A stretch of DNA of 64,000 bases from Larkinella soli (GTDB lineage Bacteria; Bacteroidota; Bacteroidia; Cytophagales; Spirosomataceae). A model generated the notes under the pieces. That model made no database searches. It had not been told where the DNA came from and was given only the letters and a program-made list of their open reading frames with translations. Position 1 is the first letter of the stretch, and every line of letters starts with the position of its first letter. The stretch lies in assembly GCF_003703975.1 (NCBI RefSeq), contig NZ_QTJY01000001.1, positions 310,001-374,000 of the forward strand, in the 5' to 3' direction. This document shows positions 37,269 to 44,630 of the stretch, in pieces. Made by a program: the position numbers and the translations under genes.

Positions 37269-37758
37269 ATGGCCGGGACAATCTCCGGGACAAAGCGCTC
37301 CATCATGATAAAAGGTTGATTCAGCAAGGGCCGCCGGTCTCAATTTCCAGACAAAAAATCGGGGCCATTGGCTCATAAAATGATTTTTTAGCCGACAGGA
37401 TGTTGGCTCCTTCAAGTTTTTAAAAAATCGTCTGAGACGGAATCAGGATCGATTTTAACCAAACCTGCCCTTCTTTTTCCTCCGGAAGTGAAACTTTAAC
37501 TGCAAAAGGACATTACCTACAATTTGGTTAGTTGCCGAGAATTGACAATTTTTGTGAATCCACGACAGTCGATGGAATAGCTATTTTAACTGGACTGAGT
37601 TAACTTTTTCCCGTTAACATTTTGTCATTCAACGCTATAAAGAAAAACAGTCCTCTTCCATAGGAAAAGGACTGTAACAATTACTAGTCATTTGTTTAAA
37701 AATTCATTAAATGTACAATTATTTCTTCCCATTGTCAACTATTGACGGTGAGTGATCC

Positions 37759-37790
37759 AAAAACCAGCCGCTGCGGCTGGTTTTTCTTTT
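37759..37790 (+). terminator. intrinsic terminator without an obvious gene upstream
   Basis: AAAAACCAGCC (37759-37769) pairs with GGCTGGTTTTT (37775-37785) around GCTGC and continues into CTTTT. It must end some rightward transcript, yet no protein gene precedes it for about 500 bp, so an unannotated small RNA upstream is plausible. Confidence 0.8.
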
Positions 37791-37869
37791 TCGGGGAGAA
37801 GCTTACAATCAGCCGCAAAGTCCAAATGGGACAAACACAAAACCCGACGCCAGGGGGTCGGGCCTGTTA

Positions 37870-37942
37870 TATCTTATCTATCGTACAAGTTAGGTGGGAG
37901 GTCATGACTCGATCGGTTCGAGAGCTAACCCGCCCGAAGATA
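37870..37942 (+). other. nested-stem element, candidate structured RNA
   Basis: Three nested stems: TATCTT (37870-37875) with AAGATA (37937-37942), GTTAG (37889-37893) with CTAAC (37925-37929), and CTCGA (37908-37912) with TCGAG (37918-37922). It has no match to RNA classes I know (not tmRNA, SRP or RNase P RNA by their core motifs). The stems are short, so chance is possible. Confidence 0.25.
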
Positions 37943-38069
37943 AAGTTAGAAAGGCAGACGGAAAGTTTTTAACAGACAGGGGCGCCTGTCTGAAAAGTGA
38001 AAGGAATTGTCCCGAAATGAACAGGTCTTAAAAAGAGCCGAACCACCGAACGGCGGGTTACCGGCCGGA

Positions 38070-38270
38070 TCAGGGCCAGTGATCGGCGGTTTTCGTTCGG
38101 GTTTCGGCCGAGAGCACCGATAAGTTATTTTCGATGACCTGCCCACGGAAATTACTTTTTTGGAAGTTCATCTGCAGGTCGTCTTCCTGTGCGATCTGCA
38201 GCTGCTCGACGATCTGTCGTTCCATTTCGCGGATGCGGACCGCCAGTTGATTGAGTTTTTTATCCTTCAT
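38070..38270 (-). CDS. small coiled-coil protein in phage-like control region
   Basis: A 66-residue protein, charged and helical in its first 35 residues (LNQLAVRIREMERQIVEQL), with no membrane or catalytic motif. It starts 4 bp after the HTH-like gene upstream, so both are in one short operon driven from the divergent promoter region. Function unknown; small proteins at this place in phages are often regulators. Confidence 0.5.
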   Translation of the reverse strand: MKDKKLNQLAVRIREMERQIVEQLQIAQEDDLQMNFQKSNFRGQVIENNLSVLSAETRTKTADHWP

Positions 38271-38274
38271 CGAT

Positions 38275-38541
38275 TTACTTTAAGGCTCTGACGAGTTTTT
38301 TCATCTTCTTTCTGCGCTCCGTTTCCACGATGCGTAATCCGTTCATAATGGCCTCCAGCGTCTTCACCCGGATGTTTCCGCCGGCTTTGGCCTTCTGAAT
38401 GACCCGAACCGTAAGGCCTGCCGCTTCGGCCACCCGCTTTTCTCCGCCAAAATCTGCCACCGCGACCAGGCGTTGATGTAATTTTTCACGCTGTTCTTGC
38501 GATAGTACCATTATTTTAGTAGAGTTGCGTTCGTTCTGCAT
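38275..38541 (-). CDS. small HTH-like DNA-binding protein
   Basis: An 88-residue basic protein. RVAEAAGLTVRVIQKAKAGG followed by VKTLEAIMNGL reads like a helix-turn-helix of a Cro/CII-type regulator, and the C-terminal tail (ETERRKKMKKLVRALK) is strongly basic. An internal ATG at 38511 would give 78 residues and is also possible. It is transcribed divergently from the S24-type repressor gene across a palindromic site, the typical arrangement of a phage lysogeny switch. Confidence 0.6.
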   Translation of the reverse strand: MQNERNSTKIMVLSQEQREKLHQRLVAVADFGGEKRVAEAAGLTVRVIQKAKAGGNIRVKTLEAIMNGLRIVETERRKKMKKLVRALK

Positions 38542-38558
38542 TCATCTTACGTTCGCAG

Positions 38559-38601
38559 ATTTGTATATGCAAATGTATATATTTTTGACTATCAATGTCA
38601 A
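38559..38601. promoter_or_regulatory. divergent promoters with palindromic operator
   Basis: An imperfect palindrome ATTTGTATATGCAAAT (38559-38574) sits between the repressor and the HTH gene. On the minus strand TTG (38599-38601), 21-nt spacer and TACATTTG (38570-38577) form a good promoter for the leftward genes whose -7 box overlaps the palindrome. On the plus strand TATTTTTG (38580-38587) with TTTG at 38560-38563 (16-nt spacer) is a weaker promoter for the repressor. Confidence 0.55.
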
Positions 38602-38642
38602 CCATTTCCAACCGAATTTTTTGAAAAAAGATTGTAAATACC

Positions 38643-39407
38643 ATGCAGGAATCTGAGTCAGAGCGTGTTGAAAAGAAGAGTTCAATAGGACAAAGAATCA
38701 AAGCCATCCGGGAAGATAAAGGACTCAGTCAGGTTGAATTTGCCAGAGCCATCGGAACGCAGCAACCGAACGTCTCCGATTATGAAACCAAGGGGGTCGT
38801 CCCCCGCCGGGGAACCATCCGGAATATCGTCGAACGGTATTCGGTCAATGAAAAGTGGCTGCTGACCGGCGAAGGGGACCGGTATCTCCCGACCGCTGAA
38901 AACGGACCCGAATACCGGAATCCGGCGACCGAAGCCGGTGCTACCGCCAGCGAACCGACCGCGCCCTACTCCTTCCATACGCTCATTACCCGGCTGCCTG
39001 AAGACCAGAAGCGGTTTTACATCCCCTATTATGACATCGACGTGGCAGGCCGCATCGAAGCCATCACCGCCGGAGACGCCAGCGCCAAAGGCTACATCTA
39101 TGCTCCGGGCTTTGCCAACTGCTTCGCCTGCCGGGTCGACGGCGACAGTATGTATGATATGATCTATCCCGGCGCCACCGTGTTCATTCAGGAGATCAGC
39201 CCCGTCACGAGTTTCGACCCCGACCGGATCTACCTCATTATCCTCGACTATCACAAAGTTCTGAAAAGCGTCCACGTCGTCCCCGAAGATCAAACCAGGG
39301 TGGTTTTGAGATCCGTAAACCGGAAATACGAGGACTGGACCATACCGCTGGGAGAAATCCGCAAACTCTTTCTGGTGAAAGGCTACTGGAATCAGATCGT
39401 CAACTGA
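38643..39407 (+). CDS. phage-type repressor: XRE helix-turn-helix plus S24 LexA-like domain
   Basis: A 254-residue regulator. Residues about 15-75 form an XRE-type helix-turn-helix (IGQRIKAIREDKGLSQVEFARAIG). After a linker, residues about 125-254 form an S24/LexA-like dimerisation and self-cleavage domain: DGDSM with Ser169 and, further on, HKVLKSV with Lys205/Lys208 as the candidate general base. A possible self-cleavage site is the Ala-Gly in DVAGR. It probably represses itself and the divergent HTH-like gene and may respond to DNA damage (inference). No phage structural genes lie nearby. Confidence 0.85.
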   Translation: MQESESERVEKKSSIGQRIKAIREDKGLSQVEFARAIGTQQPNVSDYETKGVVPRRGTIRNIVERYSVNEKWLLTGEGDRYLPTAENGPEYRNPATEAGATASEPTAPYSFHTLITRLPEDQKRFYIPYYDIDVAGRIEAITAGDASAKGYIYAPGFANCFACRVDGDSMYDMIYPGATVFIQEISPVTSFDPDRIYLIILDYHKVLKSVHVVPEDQTRVVLRSVNRKYEDWTIPLGEIRKLFLVKGYWNQIVN

Positions 39408-39541
39408 GGGTCTCAACCGTTCAATAAAGGTTTTAGCCGGCCTTCCTGCAATTTTCACCCGGATGCCTTATCTTTCCCGGCCGTTTCAAAGGCTTTTGAA
39501 TTACCTCATTCAACTTTATCTCATTCAACCTGTTAGCACGC

Positions 39542-39961
39542 ATGAAAATCAAACGCTCCGCCGATGCCCGCTGGACCGGCTCCGGCAAGGAAGGCAAAGG
39601 CACCCTGACCACCCAGAGTACGGTGCTTAACCAGACCCAATATTCCTTCAATACCCGCTTCGAGGACGGCATCGGGACCAACCCGGAAGAACTGGTTGCC
39701 GCCGCCCACGCAGGCTGTTTTTCCATGAAACTGGCCTTTAACCTGCAGGGCGCCGGCTTCACCGCCGACTCGATCGAAACCCGCAGCGTGGTCACCCTCG
39801 ACCCGGAACAGGGCGTCACGGGTTCCCACCTGATCGTCAAAGCCAGCATTCCCAATATTTCAAAGGAGAAATTCGACGAACTTGTGGCCGACGCGGAGAA
39901 AAACTGCCCGATTTCCAAATTGCTGAATGCAGAAATTACCGTAGAGGCCACCCTGGCCTGA
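39542..39961 (+). CDS. OsmC-family peroxiredoxin
   Basis: A 139-residue OsmC/Ohr-type thiol peroxidase that reduces organic hydroperoxides. The two catalytic cysteines are present: Cys59 in HAGCFSM and Cys122 in KNCPISK; TNPEELVAAAHAGC is the family signature. Normal length, cytoplasmic. The gene ends at a strong terminator and has its own upstream space, so it is probably monocistronic. Confidence 0.93.
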   Translation: MKIKRSADARWTGSGKEGKGTLTTQSTVLNQTQYSFNTRFEDGIGTNPEELVAAAHAGCFSMKLAFNLQGAGFTADSIETRSVVTLDPEQGVTGSHLIVKASIPNISKEKFDELVADAEKNCPISKLLNAEITVEATLA

Positions 39962-39981
39962 TTCCGGCTCCGGCCGGTATT

Positions 39982-40031
39982 GAAGCGGTTTTCAACGGGA
40001 TCGTAACCCGTTGGAAACCGCTTCTTTTTTT
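39982..40031 (+). terminator. Rho-independent terminator of the osmC-like gene
   Basis: An 18-bp stem (39982-39999 with 40007-40024, one G-U pair) with a 7-nt loop and a run of seven T. Strong intrinsic terminator. Confidence 0.9.
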
Positions 40032-40151
40032 GGAAAAAGAGGATTGCTTTGGCCCCGGATTTGCTTCTGAAATACGATAGACCGGGTGCTGTTCGTTTGA
40101 AAGAAAACTGAACCCGGTGAATCCTGACCAATCCCATAACCCCATTTCCCG

Positions 40152-40610
40152 ATGAGACGAATCGTCCCGTTTTTCCTCCTGTTGCTGCTGATCGTCACTT
40201 CCTGCAAGAAAGGCGGCAGCGACATCGAGAATGTTGACCCGCGAGACCAGTACCTCGGTGTGTACGACGTCGATTACTCTTCCAGAACCGTCGTCGGTAC
40301 CATCAATACCAACGGCGACAGTGGAAAAGGTACCATCACCATCAGCAAGGGCAACGCTGCCGACGAACTCCAGCTGGCCGTCGTTTTTCCCGATTACAAC
40401 GGAACTGAACTGGCCAAACTGAACGGTTCGAAATTTACGATGGGACGGACCCGTCAGCAGATCAAAATTTACAACGCCACCTACGACGGCGAGTACAACG
40501 GCACCGGTTCCTTCGACGGAAAGAACCTGACCATCACGGCCGTGGTAAAATCCAACCAGAACGGCACGCCCATCGAGTGGATCCAGAACTGGAAAGGGTT
40601 AAGACGATAA
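40152..40610 (+). CDS. small lipoprotein, unknown function
   Basis: A 152-residue lipoprotein; signal peptide with lipobox IVTSC and then Lys-Lys-Gly-Gly. The mature part has regular beta strands (QYLGVYDVDYSSRTVVG, GKGTITISKGNA, GKNLTITAVVKSNQ), similar to small beta-barrel lipoproteins of Bacteroidota. No catalytic residues. It has terminators on both sides and is probably monocistronic. Confidence 0.7.
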   Translation: MRRIVPFFLLLLLIVTSCKKGGSDIENVDPRDQYLGVYDVDYSSRTVVGTINTNGDSGKGTITISKGNAADELQLAVVFPDYNGTELAKLNGSKFTMGRTRQQIKIYNATYDGEYNGTGSFDGKNLTITAVVKSNQNGTPIEWIQNWKGLRR

Positions 40611-40633
40611 CCGAAGACCAATACACGGATAAA

Positions 40634-40672
40634 GCCCGCCCGGATCCGACCGACTCCGGGCGGGCGCTTTGT
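40634..40672 (+). terminator. GC-rich hairpin terminator
   Basis: GCCCGCCCGG (40634-40643) pairs with CCGGGCGGGC (40656-40665) followed by GCTTTGTTT. The T run is broken, so termination may be partial. Confidence 0.65.
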
Positions 40673-40746
40673 TTACGGACGTTTTCGAGGTAATTTTACT
40701 ACCAAACCACCGGCGACACCACCCGGTTTCTTAACCATCCCTTGTA

Positions 40747-42231
40747 GTGGCAGTACATTCCGACCATATTAGGCTGCTATTCGGCCTGAAACTCAAGCAG
40801 CTTCGATTAGATAAAGGACTTTCCCTCAGTGAACTCGGACAGCGTTCCGGGCTGTCGCTGTCTTACCTTACCGAAATCGAAAAAGGCCGGAAATACCCCA
40901 AAACGGATAAGATCGCGGCCCTGGCCCAGGCCATGGACGTGGACTATGATACGCTGGTTTCCCTGAAACTGAGCAAAAAACTCGAGCCGATCTCCGACCT
41001 GCTCCGGTCCAAGTTCCTGACCGAAATTCCCCTGGAGCTCTTCGGCATCGACCCCTCCGACCTCCTTGAACTGCTCGCCGAAGCCCCTGCCAAGGTAAGC
41101 GCCATGATTTCGACCGTCATGGACATCGGGCGGAGTTATCATGTCAGTGTGGAGCGCCTGTACATGGCCGTCCTGCGTTCCTATCAGGAGATGCACGACA
41201 ACTACTTCGGGGAAATCGAGGAGGAAGCCGATCGGTTTCTGACCGAATATGCCTCCGGAAGCATGCCCGTCGATGAAAATCTGCTCACGAGCCTTCTGAG
41301 AACCCGGTTTAGTTATCAGATTCAGCCCTTCGACCGCCAGTCCCATCCCGAACTGGCGGCTCTCCGTTCGGTGTTCCGGCCCGAATCCGGGACGCTGTAC
41401 GTCAATCGCCACCTTTCCGTTGAACAGAAAACCTTCCTGCTGGCCCGGGAAGTCGGTTTTCAGTACCTGAACCTGAAAAACCGGCCCTTTACCTACTCCT
41501 ATGTAGAAGCCGATTCGTTCGAACAGATTCTGAATAACTACAAGGCTTCCTATTTTGCCGGGGCCATTCTGATCCGCCGAAAGGAGCTGATCGAAAAACT
41601 CCAGCCCCTCCTCGACCGGGAGACCTGGAGCAATGAGGATTTTCTGGGTTTGATCCAGTCGTTTCATGCTACGCCCGAACGGTTTTTTTACCGGCTCAGT
41701 AACCTCCTCCCCCGGTATTTCGGCATCGACCAGCTGTTCTTTTACCGGTTTAACAATACCGCCGGCCAGAACATCTTCCATCTTACGAAGGAGATGCACC
41801 TGACCCGCCAGCAGGGACCCCGCGGCATGGCCGACGAGCATTACTGCCGGCGGTGGATTGCCATGACGAGCCTGCTCGAACTGTCGTTTCTCCAGCAGCA
41901 CAAAAATTTCGACGGCGCGCTATGCCGGGCGCAGCTGTCCACCTACGCCGATTCGGGCGATACCTTCTTCATCGTAACGGTCGCCCAGCCCTACCAGCCC
42001 CACCAGCAGCAGAACGTCAGCGTTTCGATGTGCTTCAAAATGAACGATGCACTGAAAAGCAAAATGCGGTTTCTGGACCCGCCCTCTCCCGAAATCTCGC
42101 AGCGGATCGTCAACGAAGCCTGTGAACGCTGCGGCATTTTCGACTGCCGGGAGCGGGTGGCGGCTCCGACCATTCTTCAGCGCAAACGGCAGGTGGAGGC
42201 AATGAAAAAAGCCCTCGAAGGGCTTCGCTGA
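40747..42231 (+). CDS. ScfR-like XRE regulator (HTH + degenerate ImmA/IrrE + DUF2083)
   Basis: A 494-residue regulator: an XRE helix-turn-helix (about 12-66, LRLDKGLSLSELGQRSGLSLSYLTEIEKG), a long middle domain at the place of an ImmA/IrrE metallopeptidase where HExxH is replaced (LAREVGFQYL), and a C-terminal Cys-rich block CERCGIFDCRERVAAPT. This order is that of short-chain fatty-acyl regulators (ScfR/RamB type), which sense acyl-CoA metabolism. It starts with GTG at 40747. A glutaryl-CoA dehydrogenase gene lies nearby on the other strand, a possible target (inference). Confidence 0.7.
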   Translation: MAVHSDHIRLLFGLKLKQLRLDKGLSLSELGQRSGLSLSYLTEIEKGRKYPKTDKIAALAQAMDVDYDTLVSLKLSKKLEPISDLLRSKFLTEIPLELFGIDPSDLLELLAEAPAKVSAMISTVMDIGRSYHVSVERLYMAVLRSYQEMHDNYFGEIEEEADRFLTEYASGSMPVDENLLTSLLRTRFSYQIQPFDRQSHPELAALRSVFRPESGTLYVNRHLSVEQKTFLLAREVGFQYLNLKNRPFTYSYVEADSFEQILNNYKASYFAGAILIRRKELIEKLQPLLDRETWSNEDFLGLIQSFHATPERFFYRLSNLLPRYFGIDQLFFYRFNNTAGQNIFHLTKEMHLTRQQGPRGMADEHYCRRWIAMTSLLELSFLQQHKNFDGALCRAQLSTYADSGDTFFIVTVAQPYQPHQQQNVSVSMCFKMNDALKSKMRFLDPPSPEISQRIVNEACERCGIFDCRERVAAPTILQRKRQVEAMKKALEGLR

Positions 42232-42356
42232 TTACCGCCGGTTTTCCGTCAGTTGTTCACCCGACGGGGCCTGCCGTCGATTCGGACTCGCTCCCGAATC
42301 CCGGAAGTTTCATATTTGTGTCGCCGATACGGTAACCTCAAACAACACAAATACGG

Positions 42357-43163
42357 ATGAAACCTTTCCTGAAAACCCCGGCAGTCCTGCTGGCGCTGGG
42401 CATGGCCCTGGCCCTGGCTTCCTGCGAAGACCCGGCGGGTCTGGCACCGGCCGACCCGAATACGCTGACGGCGCAAAGCGGCAGCCGGCCGACGGCCCAG
42501 AGCACCAGTGCTCTTTCCACCTACGGCAATTTCACCCTCGACTATTACCCGTCCGGGAAGTTACGCAGGGTCACCAACAACGCTTCGGAATATACGGAAT
42601 ACACCTATCCGACCGGCCGGGAGGTGGTGGCCTCCACGTTTGAAAACAAACACCTGAAAACGAAAACCACCTATACGCTCGACCCCAATGGCCGTTGCTC
42701 TCTGGCCCATGTCCGGCATTTCGAAAACGGCGTATTGAAAACCGAACGTGACCACGAACTGGTCTACAACAGTGACGGGCAACTGGTCAAAATTTATGAC
42801 CGGGAATTTCCGAATGACCGTGACGATCTGACGTATAACGGCGACGGTGACCTTGTCCGAATCGTTTCCTACTGGACCAACGGGGCGCCCTGGCGAACCG
42901 TGGAGTTCGGATATCCTGCCGGGCCTTCGCTGATCGAGGATAAGCATCCCCTGAATTTTGAATTTTTGAAGGCCGTCGACCCGTATCTGACTATTTTCGG
43001 GAAACCTTCGAAGCACCTGTACGAAACGCTGCTCTGGAAAACCATGCCCGGCAACACGACGGCTTTCGACCTGCGGTTCGGCTACAAACTCAATGCCGGT
43101 GGCTATGTAACCGAACGTCAGACTACCGGCACCTACACCCAGACCACCCAGTACGGCTATTAA
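42357..43163 (+). CDS. lipoprotein with RHS/YD-like repeats
   Basis: A 268-residue lipoprotein with signal peptide and lipobox LALASC. The mature protein has beta-strand repeats of YD/RHS style: TLDPNGRCSLAHVRHFENG, LVYNSDGQLVKIYD, LTYNGDGDLVRIV, FGYPAG, similar to DUF4595-type Bacteroidota proteins. No catalytic motif or toxin end is visible. Its function is unknown; it probably coats or binds at the surface. Confidence 0.7.
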   Translation: MKPFLKTPAVLLALGMALALASCEDPAGLAPADPNTLTAQSGSRPTAQSTSALSTYGNFTLDYYPSGKLRRVTNNASEYTEYTYPTGREVVASTFENKHLKTKTTYTLDPNGRCSLAHVRHFENGVLKTERDHELVYNSDGQLVKIYDREFPNDRDDLTYNGDGDLVRIVSYWTNGAPWRTVEFGYPAGPSLIEDKHPLNFEFLKAVDPYLTIFGKPSKHLYETLLWKTMPGNTTAFDLRFGYKLNAGGYVTERQTTGTYTQTTQYGY

Positions 43164-43188
43164 CGATTTTACAGACTGACGATAACCG

Positions 43189-43220
43189 AAAAGCCGCCCC
43201 GGGTCCGGAGCGGCTTTTTT
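43189..43220. terminator. bidirectional terminator
   Basis: AAAAGCCGC (43189-43197) pairs with GCGGCTTTT (43210-43218) and T follow. It lies between the lipoprotein gene and the convergent acyl-CoA dehydrogenase gene and can serve both. Confidence 0.85.
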
Positions 43221-43238
43221 CTGTAACTGATTTGAAGC

Positions 43239-44420
43239 TTATTTAAAGGCCGGTATTCCGGTAATGTCGCTCCCCAGGATCAGCAGGTGAATGTCGTGCG
43301 TTCCTTCATAGGTGATGACCGACTCCAGGTTCATCAGGTGGCGCATGATCGGATAATCGCCCGTGATGCCCATGGCCCCGTGAATCTGCCGGGCTTCCCG
43401 GGCGATGTTCAGCGCCATCTCGACGTTGTTGCGCTTCGCCAGTGAAATCTGGGCCGTGGTGGCACGTCCTTCGTTTTTCAGGACGCCCAGCCGCCAGCAA
43501 AGCAGCTGCGCTTTGGTGATTTCCGTGGCCATTTCGGCCAGTTTCTTCTGAACCAGCTGAAAAGAGGCAATCGGCCTCCCGAATTGACGGCGTTCCAGCG
43601 CATACCGCAGGGCCGAGGCATAGCAGTCCATTGCGGCCCCGACCGCCCCCCAGGCGATCCCATACCGGGCCTGGTCCAGGCAGGCCAGCGGGCTTCTCAG
43701 CCCATCGGAGCCGGGCAGGAGATTTTCTTTCGGAACCCGGACCTCCTGAAACACCAGTTCACCGGTGGAACTGGCCCTCAGCGACCATTTATGGTGAATT
43801 TCAGGCGTAGAGAAGCCTTCCATGCCCCGTTCCACCAGCAACCCGCGGATACGGCCCTGCTCGTTTTTGGCCCAAACCACCGCCAGATCGGCGATGGGAC
43901 CGTTGGTGATCCATAATTTTGAACCGTTCAGAACAAAATGATCACGTTTCTCCACAAACCGCGTCTGCATCCCGGCCGGATCGGACCCCTGATTCGGTTC
44001 CGTCAGTCCAAAACAACCCATCATTTCTCCTTTGGCCAGCTTTGGGAGGTAGTGCCGCTTCTGTTCCTCGGACCCATACGTAAAAATGGGCCACATGACC
44101 AGCGAGCTCTGGACCGAAACGCAGGACCGCATGCCCGAATCGCCCCGCTCGATTTCCTGCATCATCAGGCCGTATGAAATGGCATCCAGCTCACCCCCGC
44201 CATAGTCGGCCGGCAGGGTCGGGCCGAAGGCACCGATCTCCCCGAACTTCCGGGGCATGAAGGTGGGAAATTCAGCCCGCTGGGCATAATCCTCGATGAC
44301 GGGAATAATTTCCCGGTTGACGAAGTCCCGCATCGATGCCCGAACCACCTTGTGTTCCGGGCTGAGCAGGTCGTCGATTCCGTAGAGGTCCGGGGATTCG
44401 AAGGAAGTGTTATTTGCCAT
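43239..44420 (-). CDS. gcdH: glutaryl-CoA dehydrogenase-type acyl-CoA dehydrogenase
   Basis: A 393-residue FAD enzyme. Sequence blocks agree closely with glutaryl-CoA dehydrogenases: DSGMRSCVSVQSSLVMWPI, LAKGEMMGCFGLTEPNQGSDP, FSTPEIHHKWSLRAS-type region, ARYGIAWGAVGAA, and the C-terminal TYEGTHDIH with the catalytic base Glu372. It oxidises and decarboxylates glutaryl-CoA to crotonyl-CoA in lysine and tryptophan breakdown, passing electrons to ETF. Convergent with the lipoprotein gene; no partner enzymes of the pathway lie next to it. Confidence 0.88.
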   Translation of the reverse strand: MANNTSFESPDLYGIDDLLSPEHKVVRASMRDFVNREIIPVIEDYAQRAEFPTFMPRKFGEIGAFGPTLPADYGGGELDAISYGLMMQEIERGDSGMRSCVSVQSSLVMWPIFTYGSEEQKRHYLPKLAKGEMMGCFGLTEPNQGSDPAGMQTRFVEKRDHFVLNGSKLWITNGPIADLAVVWAKNEQGRIRGLLVERGMEGFSTPEIHHKWSLRASSTGELVFQEVRVPKENLLPGSDGLRSPLACLDQARYGIAWGAVGAAMDCYASALRYALERRQFGRPIASFQLVQKKLAEMATEITKAQLLCWRLGVLKNEGRATTAQISLAKRNNVEMALNIAREARQIHGAMGITGDYPIMRHLMNLESVITYEGTHDIHLLILGSDITGIPAFK

Positions 44421-44536
44421 AGACTGCGGTGGGTCAAAGCCCGAAACGTTTCTCGGCCGGATTTCCGTATTTTTTTATGAATAGCCGTTCCGCCGGTTAA
44501 CCCGGCATCCCGAAGCGAACCCAAGCCGGAACCAAG

Positions 44537-44570
44537 TTGTTCACCTTGCAGGACTTTTCATATATATTTG
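44537..44570 (+). promoter_or_regulatory. Bacteroidota-type promoter for FAD oxidoreductase
   Basis: TTG at 44537-44539, 23-nt spacer, TATATTTG at 44563-44570. This supports the ATG at 44631 as the start, because an upstream TTG at 44568 would lie in the promoter. Confidence 0.55.
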
Positions 44571-44630
44571 ATAAAATTCCTCACTCTGTTTAAGGATAAC
44601 CACCTTACCAGCGGCTACGGCCGGAAACGA

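Larger units (their letters stand above)
37269..38069. other. gene-free, hairpin-rich interval next to tRNA-Ser
   Basis: About 800 bp without a credible gene; open frames are short with unlike codon use. It is visibly more A/T-rich than its flanks in its left half. It holds a GTTAAC dyad (37599-37604 with 37613-37618), a hairpin ACAGTCCT...AGGACTGT (37647-37675), a terminator (37759-37790), a GC hairpin (CCCGAC/GTCGGG, 37843-37862), a multi-stem candidate (37870-37942) and CAGACAGG/CCTGTCTG (37973-37992). It may contain small RNA genes or be the scar of a lost element. Confidence 0.6.

Noticed and set aside
36891-37319. Open frame running through tRNA-Ser
   Set aside because: It overlaps ansA and the whole tRNA and its terminator; a product is not credible.
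37742-37972. 76-codon frame in the gene-free interval
   Set aside because: It contains the intrinsic terminator and GC hairpins and has no recognisable sequence.
37144-39407. Integrated prophage or island at tRNA-Ser
   Set aside because: Only a repressor region is present; no integrase, structural genes or second copy of the tRNA 3' end was seen, so I report it as a possible relic, not as a prophage.
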